From Candidatus Saccharimonadota bacterium (GTDB lineage: Bacteria; Patescibacteriota; Saccharimonadia; Saccharimonadales; SZUA-47), in contig JAGQMY010000035.1 of assembly GCA_020428465.1 (NCBI GenBank), positions 1 to 60,093 on the forward strand: DNA of 60,093 bases. Direction: 5' to 3'. The notes below the pieces were generated by a model. The model worked only from the letters and a program-made list of their open reading frames with translations. It was not told the DNA's origin and made no database searches. Positions 45,566-53,436 of the stretch are shown here, in pieces; within the stretch, counting starts at the first letter, position 1; every line of letters starts with the position of its first letter. The translations under genes were made by a program, and so were the position numbers.

Positions 45566-46480
45566 TTAATTTATTTCTGCCTTTCCCTCACTGTTAAAGA
45601 GCTTTATTTTTGATTCAACGACTTCTTGTACTGCGTCTATAACCTGACCCATTAATTTAACTACAGCATATTCTGTCTTATTGTCTGCCAATACTTTTTC
45701 TAATGTATCCCTGTATGCTTTCCTCATGTCACTGTTAATGTTTATCTTCTGAACGCCAATCTTTACAGCTTCTTCAAAATAGTGCCCTGGGGTTCCGCTA
45801 CCACCGTGAAGACTTATGTTGCAGGTTATTGCGCTCCGAATATTGCTCAGAAGCTCTAAATCTAGAACTTTTGGTATAGGATAACTACCATGTAGATTAC
45901 CAATAGCCGCAGCAAAGGTATCAATTCCTGTCGATTCTACGAAGAACATAGCTAGCTCTGGTGTGCTGAACGTTTTCTTAATTTCTTCTAGATCATATTT
46001 CTCAGTGTGAACATTACTGCTTCCACCGAAATAATGTGGCTCACTTTCGACTAACGCCCCGGTGAATCTAGCATGTTGTACGACTGCTTTAGTGGCGTTG
46101 ATAATATCTTCATCACTGGCGTCATGGTTAGCTTGACTTACATCGATATGTATAAATTCGTATCCGGCATCGATCCCAGCAATGGCTGCTTCAACACTTG
46201 GGCTATGGTCGAGATTGATATACATTTCAACACCGAACTCATTTTTGTAGTTATCAACAAGATCTCTAACATTATCTAATCCTAGTGCTTCAACCTCACC
46301 GTGACTTACCTCCACAAGAACTGGCGAATTCAACTTTTGAGCCGCTCTGACCACTGCGATAAGAGTTTCTTGATTGTCTAAATTAAAAGCGCCAACAGCG
46401 AATTTTTCACGCCGTGCTCTATCCATAAGCCGTCTAGCTTTTTGGCAATTATCTCTAATTTCGTCTAAAGTAAGTCCCAC
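45566..46480 (-). CDS. fba: Class II fructose-bisphosphate aldolase
   Basis: A 304-residue zinc-dependent aldolase that splits fructose-1,6-bisphosphate or joins triose phosphates. Motifs are the LDHSPS zinc-site region (Asp91, His92), SEPHYFGGSS and the phosphate-binding SLHGGSGTPGHYFEEAV. The start is GTG at 46480, seven bases after AAAGAGAG. A promoter lies between it and transketolase (CATAAT), with the 14-base motif shared with the glutaredoxin promoter in its spacer. Confidence 0.92.
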   Translation of the reverse strand: MGLTLDEIRDNCQKARRLMDRARREKFAVGAFNLDNQETLIAVVRAAQKLNSPVLVEVSHGEVEALGLDNVRDLVDNYKNEFGVEMYINLDHSPSVEAAIAGIDAGYEFIHIDVSQANHDASDEDIINATKAVVQHARFTGALVESEPHYFGGSSNVHTEKYDLEEIKKTFSTPELAMFFVESTGIDTFAAAIGNLHGSYPIPKVLDLELLSNIRSAITCNISLHGGSGTPGHYFEEAVKIGVQKININSDMRKAYRDTLEKVLADNKTEYAVVKLMGQVIDAVQEVVESKIKLFNSEGKAEIN

Positions 46481-46499
46481 CTAAATACTCTCTTTATTA

Positions 46500-46513
46500 T
46501 GCTTAAGCTAAAT
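46500..46513 (-). promoter_or_regulatory. Shared 14-base promoter motif, copy 1 (fba)
   Basis: ATTTAGCTTAAGCA on the minus strand with palindromic core GCTTAAGC, lying immediately upstream of the CATAAT -10 box of fba. An identical copy lies in the glutaredoxin promoter at 55135-55148. Confidence 0.5.
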
Positions 46514-46545
46514 AATAACAAATTTATATCATTAAACAAAGTTTT

Positions 46546-47508
46546 CTAATCAAGCATATCGTGAACATTCAACATGACATGTTTAGCTGTCAAACCGTAA
46601 TGCTCTAGAAGTTCTTCAGGAGTACCTGATTGTCCAAATTTGTCTTGGACTCCCATGCGAATCATTTTTGTCGGTAAGTTTTCTGAAAGTAGTTCTGCAA
46701 TTGCACCACCAAGTCCACCGTTTATTTGTGCTTCTTCGATTGTAATAACCTTGCCAGTTTTGCGAACACTCGTCAGAATTGTCGCCGCATCTAAGGGTTT
46801 GATCGTTGGGCAGTGAATAACCTCGACATCAATACCGTCATGAAAAAGTTTATTAGCGGCTTGCAGTGCTACACTTGTCATAACACCTGTAGAAATGATT
46901 GTTAAATCACGTCCAACTGAGTAAACGTAGGCTTTTCCGATTTCGAAAGGTGTCTTATCGGTTGTAATAACCGGACTGTTATCTCTTGCCAGCCTAATGT
47001 ATGTCGGTCGTTTGTCTTTGGCTATTGCTACCGTTGCTTTCTCAGCTTCGAGTGAATCGCCTGGCGCAATTACAACCATATTAGGTAATACCCGCATTAA
47101 AGCTATATCTTCGAGTGCTTGGTGTGTAGCACCGTCAGGTCCTGTATATAATCCTGCATGCGAACCGACAATTACCACTTTCTGATCGTTCAAACAAATC
47201 GTTGTCCTGATTTGTTCCCAGTTTCTGCCTGGGCTGAATGCCGCATAACTCGAAGTAAACGGAATCTTACCCATTTTTGCGAGACCACTTGCTACAGTTA
47301 CGAGATTCTGCTCAGCAATTCCGACTTCTATGAATCTCTCCGGAAACTTTAACGCAAAAGGCTCCATCTGTGTTGACCCGGTTAAATCAGCACATAATGC
47401 AACAACTTGATCATTTTCTTCGCCAGCTCTCACTAAGCCCTTTCCGAAGCCTTTACGTGTTGGTTCACTTCCCCATTGATTTTCGTCTAATAAGTGTAGG
47501 TCCACCAT
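46546..47508 (-). CDS. Transketolase, C-terminal half
   Basis: A 320-residue protein holding the pyrimidine-binding and C-terminal domains of transketolase (KALCADLTGSTQ-like VVALCADLTGS, FIEVGIAEQNLVTVASGLA, catalytic-region YIRLARDNSPVI). Together with the N-terminal half upstream it transfers two-carbon units between sugar phosphates. Split transketolases are common in Archaea and CPR bacteria. It lies two bases downstream of the N-terminal half. The similar DXS/PDH-type splits are less likely given the rpe/rpiB context. Confidence 0.92.
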   Translation of the reverse strand: MVDLHLLDENQWGSEPTRKGFGKGLVRAGEENDQVVALCADLTGSTQMEPFALKFPERFIEVGIAEQNLVTVASGLAKMGKIPFTSSYAAFSPGRNWEQIRTTICLNDQKVVIVGSHAGLYTGPDGATHQALEDIALMRVLPNMVVIAPGDSLEAEKATVAIAKDKRPTYIRLARDNSPVITTDKTPFEIGKAYVYSVGRDLTIISTGVMTSVALQAANKLFHDGIDVEVIHCPTIKPLDAATILTSVRKTGKVITIEEAQINGGLGGAIAELLSENLPTKMIRMGVQDKFGQSGTPEELLEHYGLTAKHVMLNVHDMLD

Positions 47509-47510
47509 GA

Positions 47511-48419
47511 TTAGTTGCTACCTTCATTCTTGATTTTACCCCGTAAAGTCCTAAGATCTTTTAATGCCTCTTTTGCCTGTTCATTTTTCGGTGGTGCTCC
47601 AGCAACATCTGCTATTCCTACTGGGATGCCATGCCAATGAAAATCATACTCCATATAATCAACACCTTTACCAGGAACAGTGTGTGCGATTATTACTACA
47701 GGTTTTTCGACAATAGCCCGCGCCATCGCACAGGCATCTATGACAGCTTCTATGTCGTTACCATCGATCTCAATCACGTGCCAGCCGAAGCTTTCCCACT
47801 TTGCACGCAAGTCCTCTAACGGCATCACGTGTTCAGTCGTACCATCTATTTGTATGTTGTTACGATCAATAAATGCGATTACTTGTGAAAGCTTGTATTT
47901 CGCAGTGAACATAACTGCTTCCCACACATTGCCTTCATTGAGCTCCCCATCACCCATCATCACATAAACCCAGCGATGACTATCTTTGTTCATTCGCATT
48001 GCTAGAGCAATGCCGGCCGCTTGGCTTAATCCACACCCTAACGGGCCACTTGTGTTCTCAAGTCCGGGAAGATAGTCTCTTTCTGGATGCCCCTGCAAAC
48101 GACTCTTAAATTTTCTAAGTGTTAAGAGTTCTTTAGAATCAAAATACCCAGCTTTAGCCATTGTCGCGTACTGCACAGGTACGCAGTGACCGTTACTTAG
48201 CAGAAACATATCCCGCTCTTCCCATTCAGTATTTTTCGGATCGTGTTTCATGATGTCGAAATATAGTGCGGTTAAAATATCAGCCAGCCCAAGAGGGCCA
48301 GCACTATGACCACTGCCAGCTTCTTCGAGCATTTTGATTATGTCTTGCCTAATTTCATTAGCAATCAAATCCAATTTCTCAATTGATAGCTTTTTATCTG
48401 TGAAATTCTTTCCGCTCAT
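47511..48419 (-). CDS. Transketolase, N-terminal (ThDP-binding) half
   Basis: A 302-residue protein with the thiamine diphosphate-binding domain. The motif GDGELNEGNVWEAVMFTAKYKLSQ covers the metal and diphosphate site (GDG...N), and SAGPLGLADILTALYF and LSNGHCVPVQYA match transketolase. It pairs with the C-terminal half to form one active site. It lies 12 bases downstream of rpe in the sugar phosphate operon. Confidence 0.93.
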   Translation of the reverse strand: MSGKNFTDKKLSIEKLDLIANEIRQDIIKMLEEAGSGHSAGPLGLADILTALYFDIMKHDPKNTEWEERDMFLLSNGHCVPVQYATMAKAGYFDSKELLTLRKFKSRLQGHPERDYLPGLENTSGPLGCGLSQAAGIALAMRMNKDSHRWVYVMMGDGELNEGNVWEAVMFTAKYKLSQVIAFIDRNNIQIDGTTEHVMPLEDLRAKWESFGWHVIEIDGNDIEAVIDACAMARAIVEKPVVIIAHTVPGKGVDYMEYDFHWHGIPVGIADVAGAPPKNEQAKEALKDLRTLRGKIKNEGSN

Positions 48420-48431
48420 GTTTATTAGATA

Positions 48432-49067
48432 TTATGATACCAGAGATTGCATTGTTGCGTAAGCTTTTTTAGGGTCTTCGGCTTTCTTGAAATAACCACC
48501 AACGTTTAATACCGATACTCCCGCGGCCACAATTTGAGCAGCATTTTCGGCATTTACTCCGCCATCCCATCCTATTTCGACATCCGGGTAGACTTCTCGC
48601 AGTTTCTCGACTTTTTTCAGTAGTGTTAAGTCAGCTGTGCCACCTTGATAGCCCAGTTTACCACCGAAAATCATTACGTGGTCAAATAAATCATCAATAT
48701 CTAAATCTTGTAGATCTGCCACGCTCGTTTCAGGCAACAAACCAACACCAGTTCTAACTCCAACATTGTTTAGCATTTCTAGACATTCTTTTAGGTCTTC
48801 ACTCTCGGCATGCAAAATTACTAGGTCTGCTTCAAGATGTATTATGTCATCAATATGCTCTAGTGGATTCTGATACATGATATGCGCATGCGTTATTAAA
48901 TCGTCGGTTCTCCAGGTTTCGGCAATTGGTAATGTTTTCGTTGGCGCAAACTCACCGTCTGCATAGTCTAGATGTACTCCATCTGCAAAAGAAGCAATAC
49001 GCTTCATTTGAGCTTCGAACTCTTTTGAATCATCTGTAGTTATGGTTGGTGTAATCGCCGCTTTCAT
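48432..49067 (-). CDS. rpe: Ribulose-phosphate 3-epimerase
   Basis: A 211-residue TIM-barrel protein. The pattern is diverged: DGVHLDYADGEFAPT stands for the usual HxDxMDG region, HAESEDL for the second His, VMIFGGKLGYQGG for the MxVxPGFGGQ phosphate loop, and EIGWDGGVNAENA for the last Asp/Gly motif. Interconverts ribulose- and xylulose-5-phosphate. The changed loop MIFGGKLGYQGG may mean a slightly different substrate. It overlaps rpiB by one base. Confidence 0.82.
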   Translation of the reverse strand: MKAAITPTITTDDSKEFEAQMKRIASFADGVHLDYADGEFAPTKTLPIAETWRTDDLITHAHIMYQNPLEHIDDIIHLEADLVILHAESEDLKECLEMLNNVGVRTGVGLLPETSVADLQDLDIDDLFDHVMIFGGKLGYQGGTADLTLLKKVEKLREVYPDVEIGWDGGVNAENAAQIVAAGVSVLNVGGYFKKAEDPKKAYATMQSLVS

Positions 49068-49525
49068 TAATTATCTTCCTCTTTAGCAGGATCTATCATG
49101 TCAATTCTTCGCTTGTGTCGCTCTTCGTTGCTAAAAGGTTCTTCAAGCCATGCTTTAGCTATTGCTAGGTTTTGCTCAGCATCTACGTAGTCACCGGACA
49201 AACATAAAACATTGCTATCGTTATGTTGTCTTGCGTGTTTAGCAACTGTCTCGTTCCATACAACTGCAGCGCGTATATGTGGATGTCTGTTCGCGACAAT
49301 ACTCACACCTGTTGCGCTTCGGCAGATAATAATTCCCTTGTTTTCTTGAGGATCAGTTGCAATTAACTTTTCTGCGAGAATATTAGCAAAAAATGGATAA
49401 TCATCATCGGCGTCAAATTCATACGGACCTAAATCTTCTACATCGAACGCGTGTTCTGTAAGATACTTGAAAAGTTGCGCTTTAAGCTCAAAACCACCGT
49501 GGTCTGATGTTATGAATACTTTCAC
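49067..49525 (-). CDS. rpiB: Ribose-5-phosphate isomerase B
   Basis: A 152-residue RpiB/LacAB-family isomerase converting ribose- and ribulose-5-phosphate. It begins VFITSDHGGFELKAQL, with YPFFANILAEKL and the phosphate-binding GIIICRSATGVSIVANR (the usual catalytic Cys appears as CRSATG). The start is GTG at 49525 with AGAGGG upstream. It opens the operon rpiB-rpe-transketolase(2)-fba-pfkB. Confidence 0.92.
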   Translation of the reverse strand: MKVFITSDHGGFELKAQLFKYLTEHAFDVEDLGPYEFDADDDYPFFANILAEKLIATDPQENKGIIICRSATGVSIVANRHPHIRAAVVWNETVAKHARQHNDSNVLCLSGDYVDAEQNLAIAKAWLEEPFSNEERHKRRIDMIDPAKEEDN

Positions 49526-49619
49526 TAATTATGCCCTCTTTTAATTATTGCTATCGTAGCATAGGCGGATAATAACATTCAAAATCTACGCGGTCTTGCT
49601 TATCCTTATCCGTTCAAGT

Positions 49620-49663
49620 GTAAATTTATGAGTAAATATGTAAATACGTTAATTAGTTAATTT
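49620..49663 (+). repeat. Period-8 octamer array A
   Basis: GTAAATAT (49632), GTAAATAC (49640), GTTAATTA (49648) and GTTAATTT (49656) follow one another exactly every eight bases, after an imperfect unit at 49620. The array runs into the last codon and stop of gap. Confidence 0.75.
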
Positions 49664-50667
49664 AGTAGCTTCCCAACATCTGCTACCATTTCAACTAATC
49701 GGTTTGAGTATCCCCACTCGTTGTCGTACCACACTACAACTTTAGCTAAATTGCCTCCAACAACGTTTGTTAGCAATAAATCAATTGTTCCCGAATTGCT
49801 ATTCCCGATATAGTCGCTACTAACTAACGGCTCATCGCTCACTGCCAATATTCCCTGGTAATAAGGTTCCTTGGCTTTTTTCTTAAACATTTCATTAATT
49901 TCTTCTTTTGTAACATCTTTTTTCAATAACATTGTTACATCGGAGAGGCTCACAACGCTTGTTGGGACACGCACACTTAGACCATCAAATTTACCTTTTA
50001 GGCTTGGTACTGTTAAGCCTACGGCTTTTGCTGCTCCAGTGGTTGTAGGAACAATATTCTCAGCAGCAGCGCGGGCTTCACGCAAATCTTTTCCTGGACC
50101 ATCTTGAAGATCCTGAGAAGCTGTGTAGCTATGTACAGTAGTCAACATGGCTTTTTCGATACCATATTCCATTTCCATTATGTCCATGACAGCCGCAATG
50201 CTGTTTGTGGTACAACTTGCATTGCTTAATACGTCACCAGCTTGGTCAAGTTCATCCTCGTTAGCACCTATTACCAAAGTTTTAGTTTCATCATCTTTAG
50301 CTGGCGCACTTATAACAACTTTTTTAGCTCCAGCTTTTAGATGCGCGCTGGCCGCTTCAGTCGTCACAAACCGACCAGTCGATTCAATCACCACATCAAC
50401 ATTTAGATCTTTCCACGGTAACATCGCCGGATCCTTTTCAGCGCTAACAGGAATCTCTGTTCCATCTACAACGATACCTTTATCAGATGATTTGATTTCG
50501 TGCGTAAATTTACCGTAATTTGTATCGAATTTTAGGAGATGAGCCAAGGTATGGGTATCTGTTAAATCATTAATTCCGACTACTTCGATATCTTTGCGAT
50601 CGGCCATTATGCGGAAAGCCATTCGCCCAATACGACCAAAACCATTAATTGCCACCCTTGTTTTCAT
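49657..50667 (-). CDS. gap: Glyceraldehyde-3-phosphate dehydrogenase
   Basis: A 336-residue glycolytic dehydrogenase. NAD-binding INGFGRIGRMAFR, the active site SNASCTTNSIA with Cys152, and the C-terminal WYDNEWGYSNRLVEM are complete. ND at 33-34 (GINDLTD) is the usual adenine ribose site. A conventional leader is present: GATACAAT, then GGAG before the ATG. It stands just upstream of the sugar-phosphate operon, separated by 131 bases that contain octamer array A and the rpiB promoter. Confidence 0.97.
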   Translation of the reverse strand: MKTRVAINGFGRIGRMAFRIMADRKDIEVVGINDLTDTHTLAHLLKFDTNYGKFTHEIKSSDKGIVVDGTEIPVSAEKDPAMLPWKDLNVDVVIESTGRFVTTEAASAHLKAGAKKVVISAPAKDDETKTLVIGANEDELDQAGDVLSNASCTTNSIAAVMDIMEMEYGIEKAMLTTVHSYTASQDLQDGPGKDLREARAAAENIVPTTTGAAKAVGLTVPSLKGKFDGLSVRVPTSVVSLSDVTMLLKKDVTKEEINEMFKKKAKEPYYQGILAVSDEPLVSSDYIGNSNSGTIDLLLTNVVGGNLAKVVVWYDNEWGYSNRLVEMVADVGKLLN

Positions 50668-50714
50668 ACCGTAATTTCTCCGTTAGATTAGTAACATTGT
50701 ATCGCGCTTATGGC

Positions 50715-51146
50715 TTATAGTACAAGCTTGTTTGTCTTTACATATTCTAATACTTCTAAGTGTCTTGGATATATGATTAGTTCTTGAGCTTCATCAACAC
50801 TTACCCAGCAAAATTTGTCATGCTCGAAACTTAAGGTTACATTTTCGTCGATTGTTTTAGCAATAAAATATATTCTTATAACATTTCGCTCGTGACTTCC
50901 CTTATCATCAATCCACTTACCCAATTCTGTTTTCGTGAAAACTAACTCCAAATCACTTACATTAATCCCTGTTTCTTCCTTTACTTCACGAATTGCACCT
51001 GTCTCCAGCGTTTCTCCTTGGTCTTGTAAACCACCCGGGAAATCCCATTGCAAAGGTCGTCTTACATCCGTTTCACTCCGACGTAAAAGCAAAATCTTTC
51101 CGTCACTGTTGAATAACAAAGTTTTTAATACAATATCAGTCTTCAT
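50715..51146 (-). CDS. NUDIX hydrolase
   Basis: A 143-residue NUDIX protein. The box GX5EX7REUXEEXGU is complete: Gly39, Glu45, REVKEETGI (53-61). The N-terminal strands (DIVLKTLLFNSDGKILLLRR) and the PLQWDFPGG turn are typical of MutT-like nucleotide pyrophosphatases. The ATG overlaps the stop of a second NUDIX gene. The substrate (oxidised nucleotides, ADP-sugars or others) cannot be told. Confidence 0.9.
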   Translation of the reverse strand: MKTDIVLKTLLFNSDGKILLLRRSETDVRRPLQWDFPGGLQDQGETLETGAIREVKEETGINVSDLELVFTKTELGKWIDDKGSHERNVIRIYFIAKTIDENVTLSFEHDKFCWVSVDEAQELIIYPRHLEVLEYVKTNKLVL

Positions 51147-51709
51147 TTAGCTTCACTTTCATTTATAAATCTTAGTAGAGCAATAGCAGAACGGCTTTCT
51201 GAAAATGTATCCTCATCTAATACTATCTTTCTTACTTCGTCAAAATCTGCCCAAAAATTTCCTTCAATTTCAAGATCCTCCGATTCATGATATTTTGCAC
51301 CGATTTGACTGATTTCAACGTTATCAGCAATCCAATAATGTAAATCCCAGCTAACAGTAGCACCTAAAAAATCCACACCCAAATAATTAAGATTTTCGGA
51401 GTTAACCACTATGCCTGCTTCCTCTAAAAGTTCTTGCGATATCGACTGCCTACTAGCCTCGACTATATCACCTTGAAAAGCCTCAAAATCTTCAAGTGTG
51501 TCAAAAACCTTGCCACCTGGTAGCCTTATATCCGTTTTTCCAGCTAATTCGTGTCTTTTTTCGCGTTGAAGTAATATTTTACCGTTTCTAACTACAATTA
51601 TTCGACTTCCCGGTGCTCGAATTGCACGCTCAAAAATCCTGCTATCAGGCAAATGCTTTTGCTGAATTTGCCATATTTTACCAGAAAATACCTTTTGCCA
51701 GTTTGGCAT
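51143..51709 (-). CDS. NUDIX-like hydrolase with an atypical box
   Basis: A 188-residue NUDIX fold protein. GKILLQREKRHELAGKTDIRLPGGKVF corresponds to the strands before the NUDIX helix, but about 20 extra residues separate the GG from the helix, which reads QELLEEAGI (92-100), with Gln in place of the conserved Arg. Metal-binding glutamates in LLEEAG remain. It may be an ADP-ribose pyrophosphatase-like enzyme with altered specificity, or an inactive relative. Four-base overlap with the other NUDIX gene; two bases after ppa. Confidence 0.75.
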   Translation of the reverse strand: MPNWQKVFSGKIWQIQQKHLPDSRIFERAIRAPGSRIIVVRNGKILLQREKRHELAGKTDIRLPGGKVFDTLEDFEAFQGDIVEASRQSISQELLEEAGIVVNSENLNYLGVDFLGATVSWDLHYWIADNVEISQIGAKYHESEDLEIEGNFWADFDEVRKIVLDEDTFSESRSAIALLRFINESEAK

Positions 51710-51711
51710 AA

Positions 51712-52239
51712 TTACTGATTATTCCAGCGATCAATGCATTCTTTGATGACTTTGCGTGCTTCTTCCACACCACCAAATCCTAATACTTTTGTTGAACCAG
51801 GTTTCTTCAGATCCTTATAGTGTGTGAAGTGATGCTCAATTTGTTTCTTCCATTGATCACCTAGGTCTTCGAGTGACTTAATTCTGTTGCCAGTGTTTCG
51901 GTCATCAGCTGGCACGCAAATAATTTTATGATCCATCTCGCCGTCATCTTCAAAATTTAGAATACCTATTATTACCGCTTCAGAATAAACACCAGTTGGA
52001 ATGGGCTCTTCGGTCACAAAAAGTGTATCGAGAGCATCACCATCCTCGTCCAATGTACCAGGTATAAATCCATAGTTGACTGGTTTTGCGAATATACCTG
52101 GTTCAACCCGGTCAAGAACCATTAACTTTCGTTTTCTATCAAACTCCACTTTAAGCATTGAGCCCATAGGGATTTCGTTTACTGTATAGATATTATTACC
52201 GTCATCGGCATATGGTGTTAACAAAGAATCGTAATCCAT
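51712..52239 (-). CDS. ppa: Inorganic pyrophosphatase, family I
   Basis: About 175 residues. The soluble family I enzyme hydrolyses pyrophosphate, driving biosynthesis and, here, disposing of NUDIX products. NEIPMGSMLKVEFDRKR, VNYGFIPGTLDEDGDALDTLF (active-site Asp cluster DEDGDALD) and EHHFTHYKDLK are diagnostic. The start at 52239 (MDYDSLL) is chosen because AAGGGAG lies five bases upstream; a longer frame from 52284 lacks such a site. Confidence 0.95.
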   Translation of the reverse strand: MDYDSLLTPYADDGNNIYTVNEIPMGSMLKVEFDRKRKLMVLDRVEPGIFAKPVNYGFIPGTLDEDGDALDTLFVTEEPIPTGVYSEAVIIGILNFEDDGEMDHKIICVPADDRNTGNRIKSLEDLGDQWKKQIEHHFTHYKDLKKPGSTKVLGFGGVEEARKVIKECIDRWNNQ

Positions 52240-52378
52240 CTTTACTCCCTTATTTTCTTTACTATTATTGTACACCAAGAACATATTAACGTATGGACAT
52301 TTTACTAATTAACATATTAAATAACTCAAATTTTTCTATAAATTTTTAGATAGAAGTTATCATCTGCTTTATTCATAT

Positions 52379-52410
52379 GTCGATGGGTGAATAAGTGAAT
52401 GGGTGATTGA
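52379..52410 (+). repeat. Period-8 octamer array B
   Basis: GTCGATGG (52379), GTGAATAA (52387), GTGAATGG (52395) and GTGATTGA (52403), exactly every eight bases. It ends six bases before the -10 box of the GDPD gene and so occupies its -35 region. The stretch 52240-52378 otherwise holds only the ppa promoter region. Confidence 0.7.
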
Positions 52411-52416
52411 TTGTTA

Positions 52417-52422
52417 TATACT
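52417..52422 (+). promoter_or_regulatory. -10 box of the GDPD gene
   Basis: TATACT, six bases before the ATG at 52429; a leaderless layout with no ribosome binding site. Confidence 0.6.
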
Positions 52423-52428
52423 GTAACC

Positions 52429-53016
52429 ATGGAAATCATTGGACATCGGGGAGCTCGTGGGCTAGCACCAGAAAACAGTCTACTAGGTGTGAGGCGCGCG
52501 ATGGCGCTAGATGTAGATATGATTGAAGTAGACATTCGTGTTAAAAATGGTGAGCTTGTTCTTTCTCATGACCAAGTTATCCGTTCTGAAAATTATGCAA
52601 CACTAGAAGATTTACTCATCACGGTAGAAGGCAATTTTCCGCTCAATCTAGAGATTAAAGAGTTAGCAGTTGTAAAATATCTTAAAAAAGAGCTTCAAGG
52701 ATATAAGGGTAGGATTATTTTCTCTAGTTTTGAATTTAAAATATTACAAGCTGTTAAAAAAGTTTTTCCGAAAGCCGAACTTGCAGTGCTTGAGAAATGG
52801 TCAGGAGTTCGCGCTATCGCCGAAGCAACTTTATTAGACACAGACAGAGTACACATAAATCAGCAGTGGTTATGGTCGGGATTTGTCAAATCCATGAAAC
52901 ACCGTGGTTTTAAGCTTTACGCCTATACTGTAAATAGTCGGGATCGTGCCGATGAACTAAAAGAATGGGGTATTGACGGTATATTCACCGACTACCCGAG
53001 TTTATTTACAGATTAG
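52429..53016 (+). CDS. Glycerophosphodiester phosphodiesterase
   Basis: A 195-residue TIM-barrel GDPD that releases glycerol-3-phosphate from glycerophosphodiesters or acts on related lipids. The catalytic IIGHRGARGLAPENS (His, Arg and Glu) and MIEVDIRVKNGELVLSHDQ (Glu, Asp, His) are complete, and the C-terminal YTVNSRDRADELKEWGIDGIFTDYP matches the family. No signal peptide. The start at 52429 rather than 52411 is chosen because the -10 box lies between the two ATGs. Short compared with the usual 240 residues, missing some central elements. Confidence 0.92.
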   Translation: MEIIGHRGARGLAPENSLLGVRRAMALDVDMIEVDIRVKNGELVLSHDQVIRSENYATLEDLLITVEGNFPLNLEIKELAVVKYLKKELQGYKGRIIFSSFEFKILQAVKKVFPKAELAVLEKWSGVRAIAEATLLDTDRVHINQQWLWSGFVKSMKHRGFKLYAYTVNSRDRADELKEWGIDGIFTDYPSLFTD

Positions 53017-53019
53017 ATT

Positions 53020-53436
53020 TTACTCGACGACTACGACTTCTGCTTTCATCGAAGAGTGGAAGCTACAAAAATAATCAAATGTTCCAACACTGTTGAATGT
53101 TTTACTGAATGTCTGACCCTTTTCCAAAGTTCCACTATCAAAACTATCTGAGCTCGACGTTGACGTAACAGTGTGAGCCATTGAATCTTCATTAGCCCAC
53201 GTAATAGTTGAGCCTTTTTTAATTGTTATTTTTTCGCGTGAATAAGCAAAATTACGGATAGATATACTTACCGATCCGACTAGAATTTCTGAACTCGCGT
53301 TGATATCAGACTTACTGCTGTTATCGTTTGTTCTGTTCATGGTATTCGTGTCATTTCTACTCATCTTTATAAAAACAATAATTCCACCAACGACGATGAA
53401 CAAAGTAGCTAAAATTATTAATAATGTCTTTTTCAT
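53020..53436 (-). CDS. Membrane-anchored cupredoxin
   Basis: A 138-residue blue-copper protein with an N-terminal membrane helix (about 4-24), a Ser/Asn-rich linker and a plastocyanin-like domain. The type 1 copper ligands are visible: His88 (SMAHTV), Cys124, His127 and Met130 (CSFHSSM). The short CxxHxxM spacing resembles amicyanin. It would carry electrons outside the membrane or buffer copper. It overlaps trxB by four bases, so the two are translated together. Confidence 0.92.
   Translation of the reverse strand: MKKTLLIILATLFIVVGGIIVFIKMSRNDTNTMNRTNDNSSKSDINASSEILVGSVSISIRNFAYSREKITIKKGSTITWANEDSMAHTVTSTSSSDSFDSGTLEKGQTFSKTFNSVGTFDYFCSFHSSMKAEVVVVE

Noticed and set aside
47511-48419. Transketolase halves as 1-deoxyxylulose-5-phosphate synthase or pyruvate dehydrogenase E1
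   Set aside because: The motifs and the rpe/rpiB/fba neighbours favour split transketolase.
51143-51709. Second NUDIX gene as a pseudogene
   Set aside because: The frame is intact, tightly coupled to its neighbours, and keeps the LLEEAG metal site despite the longer box.
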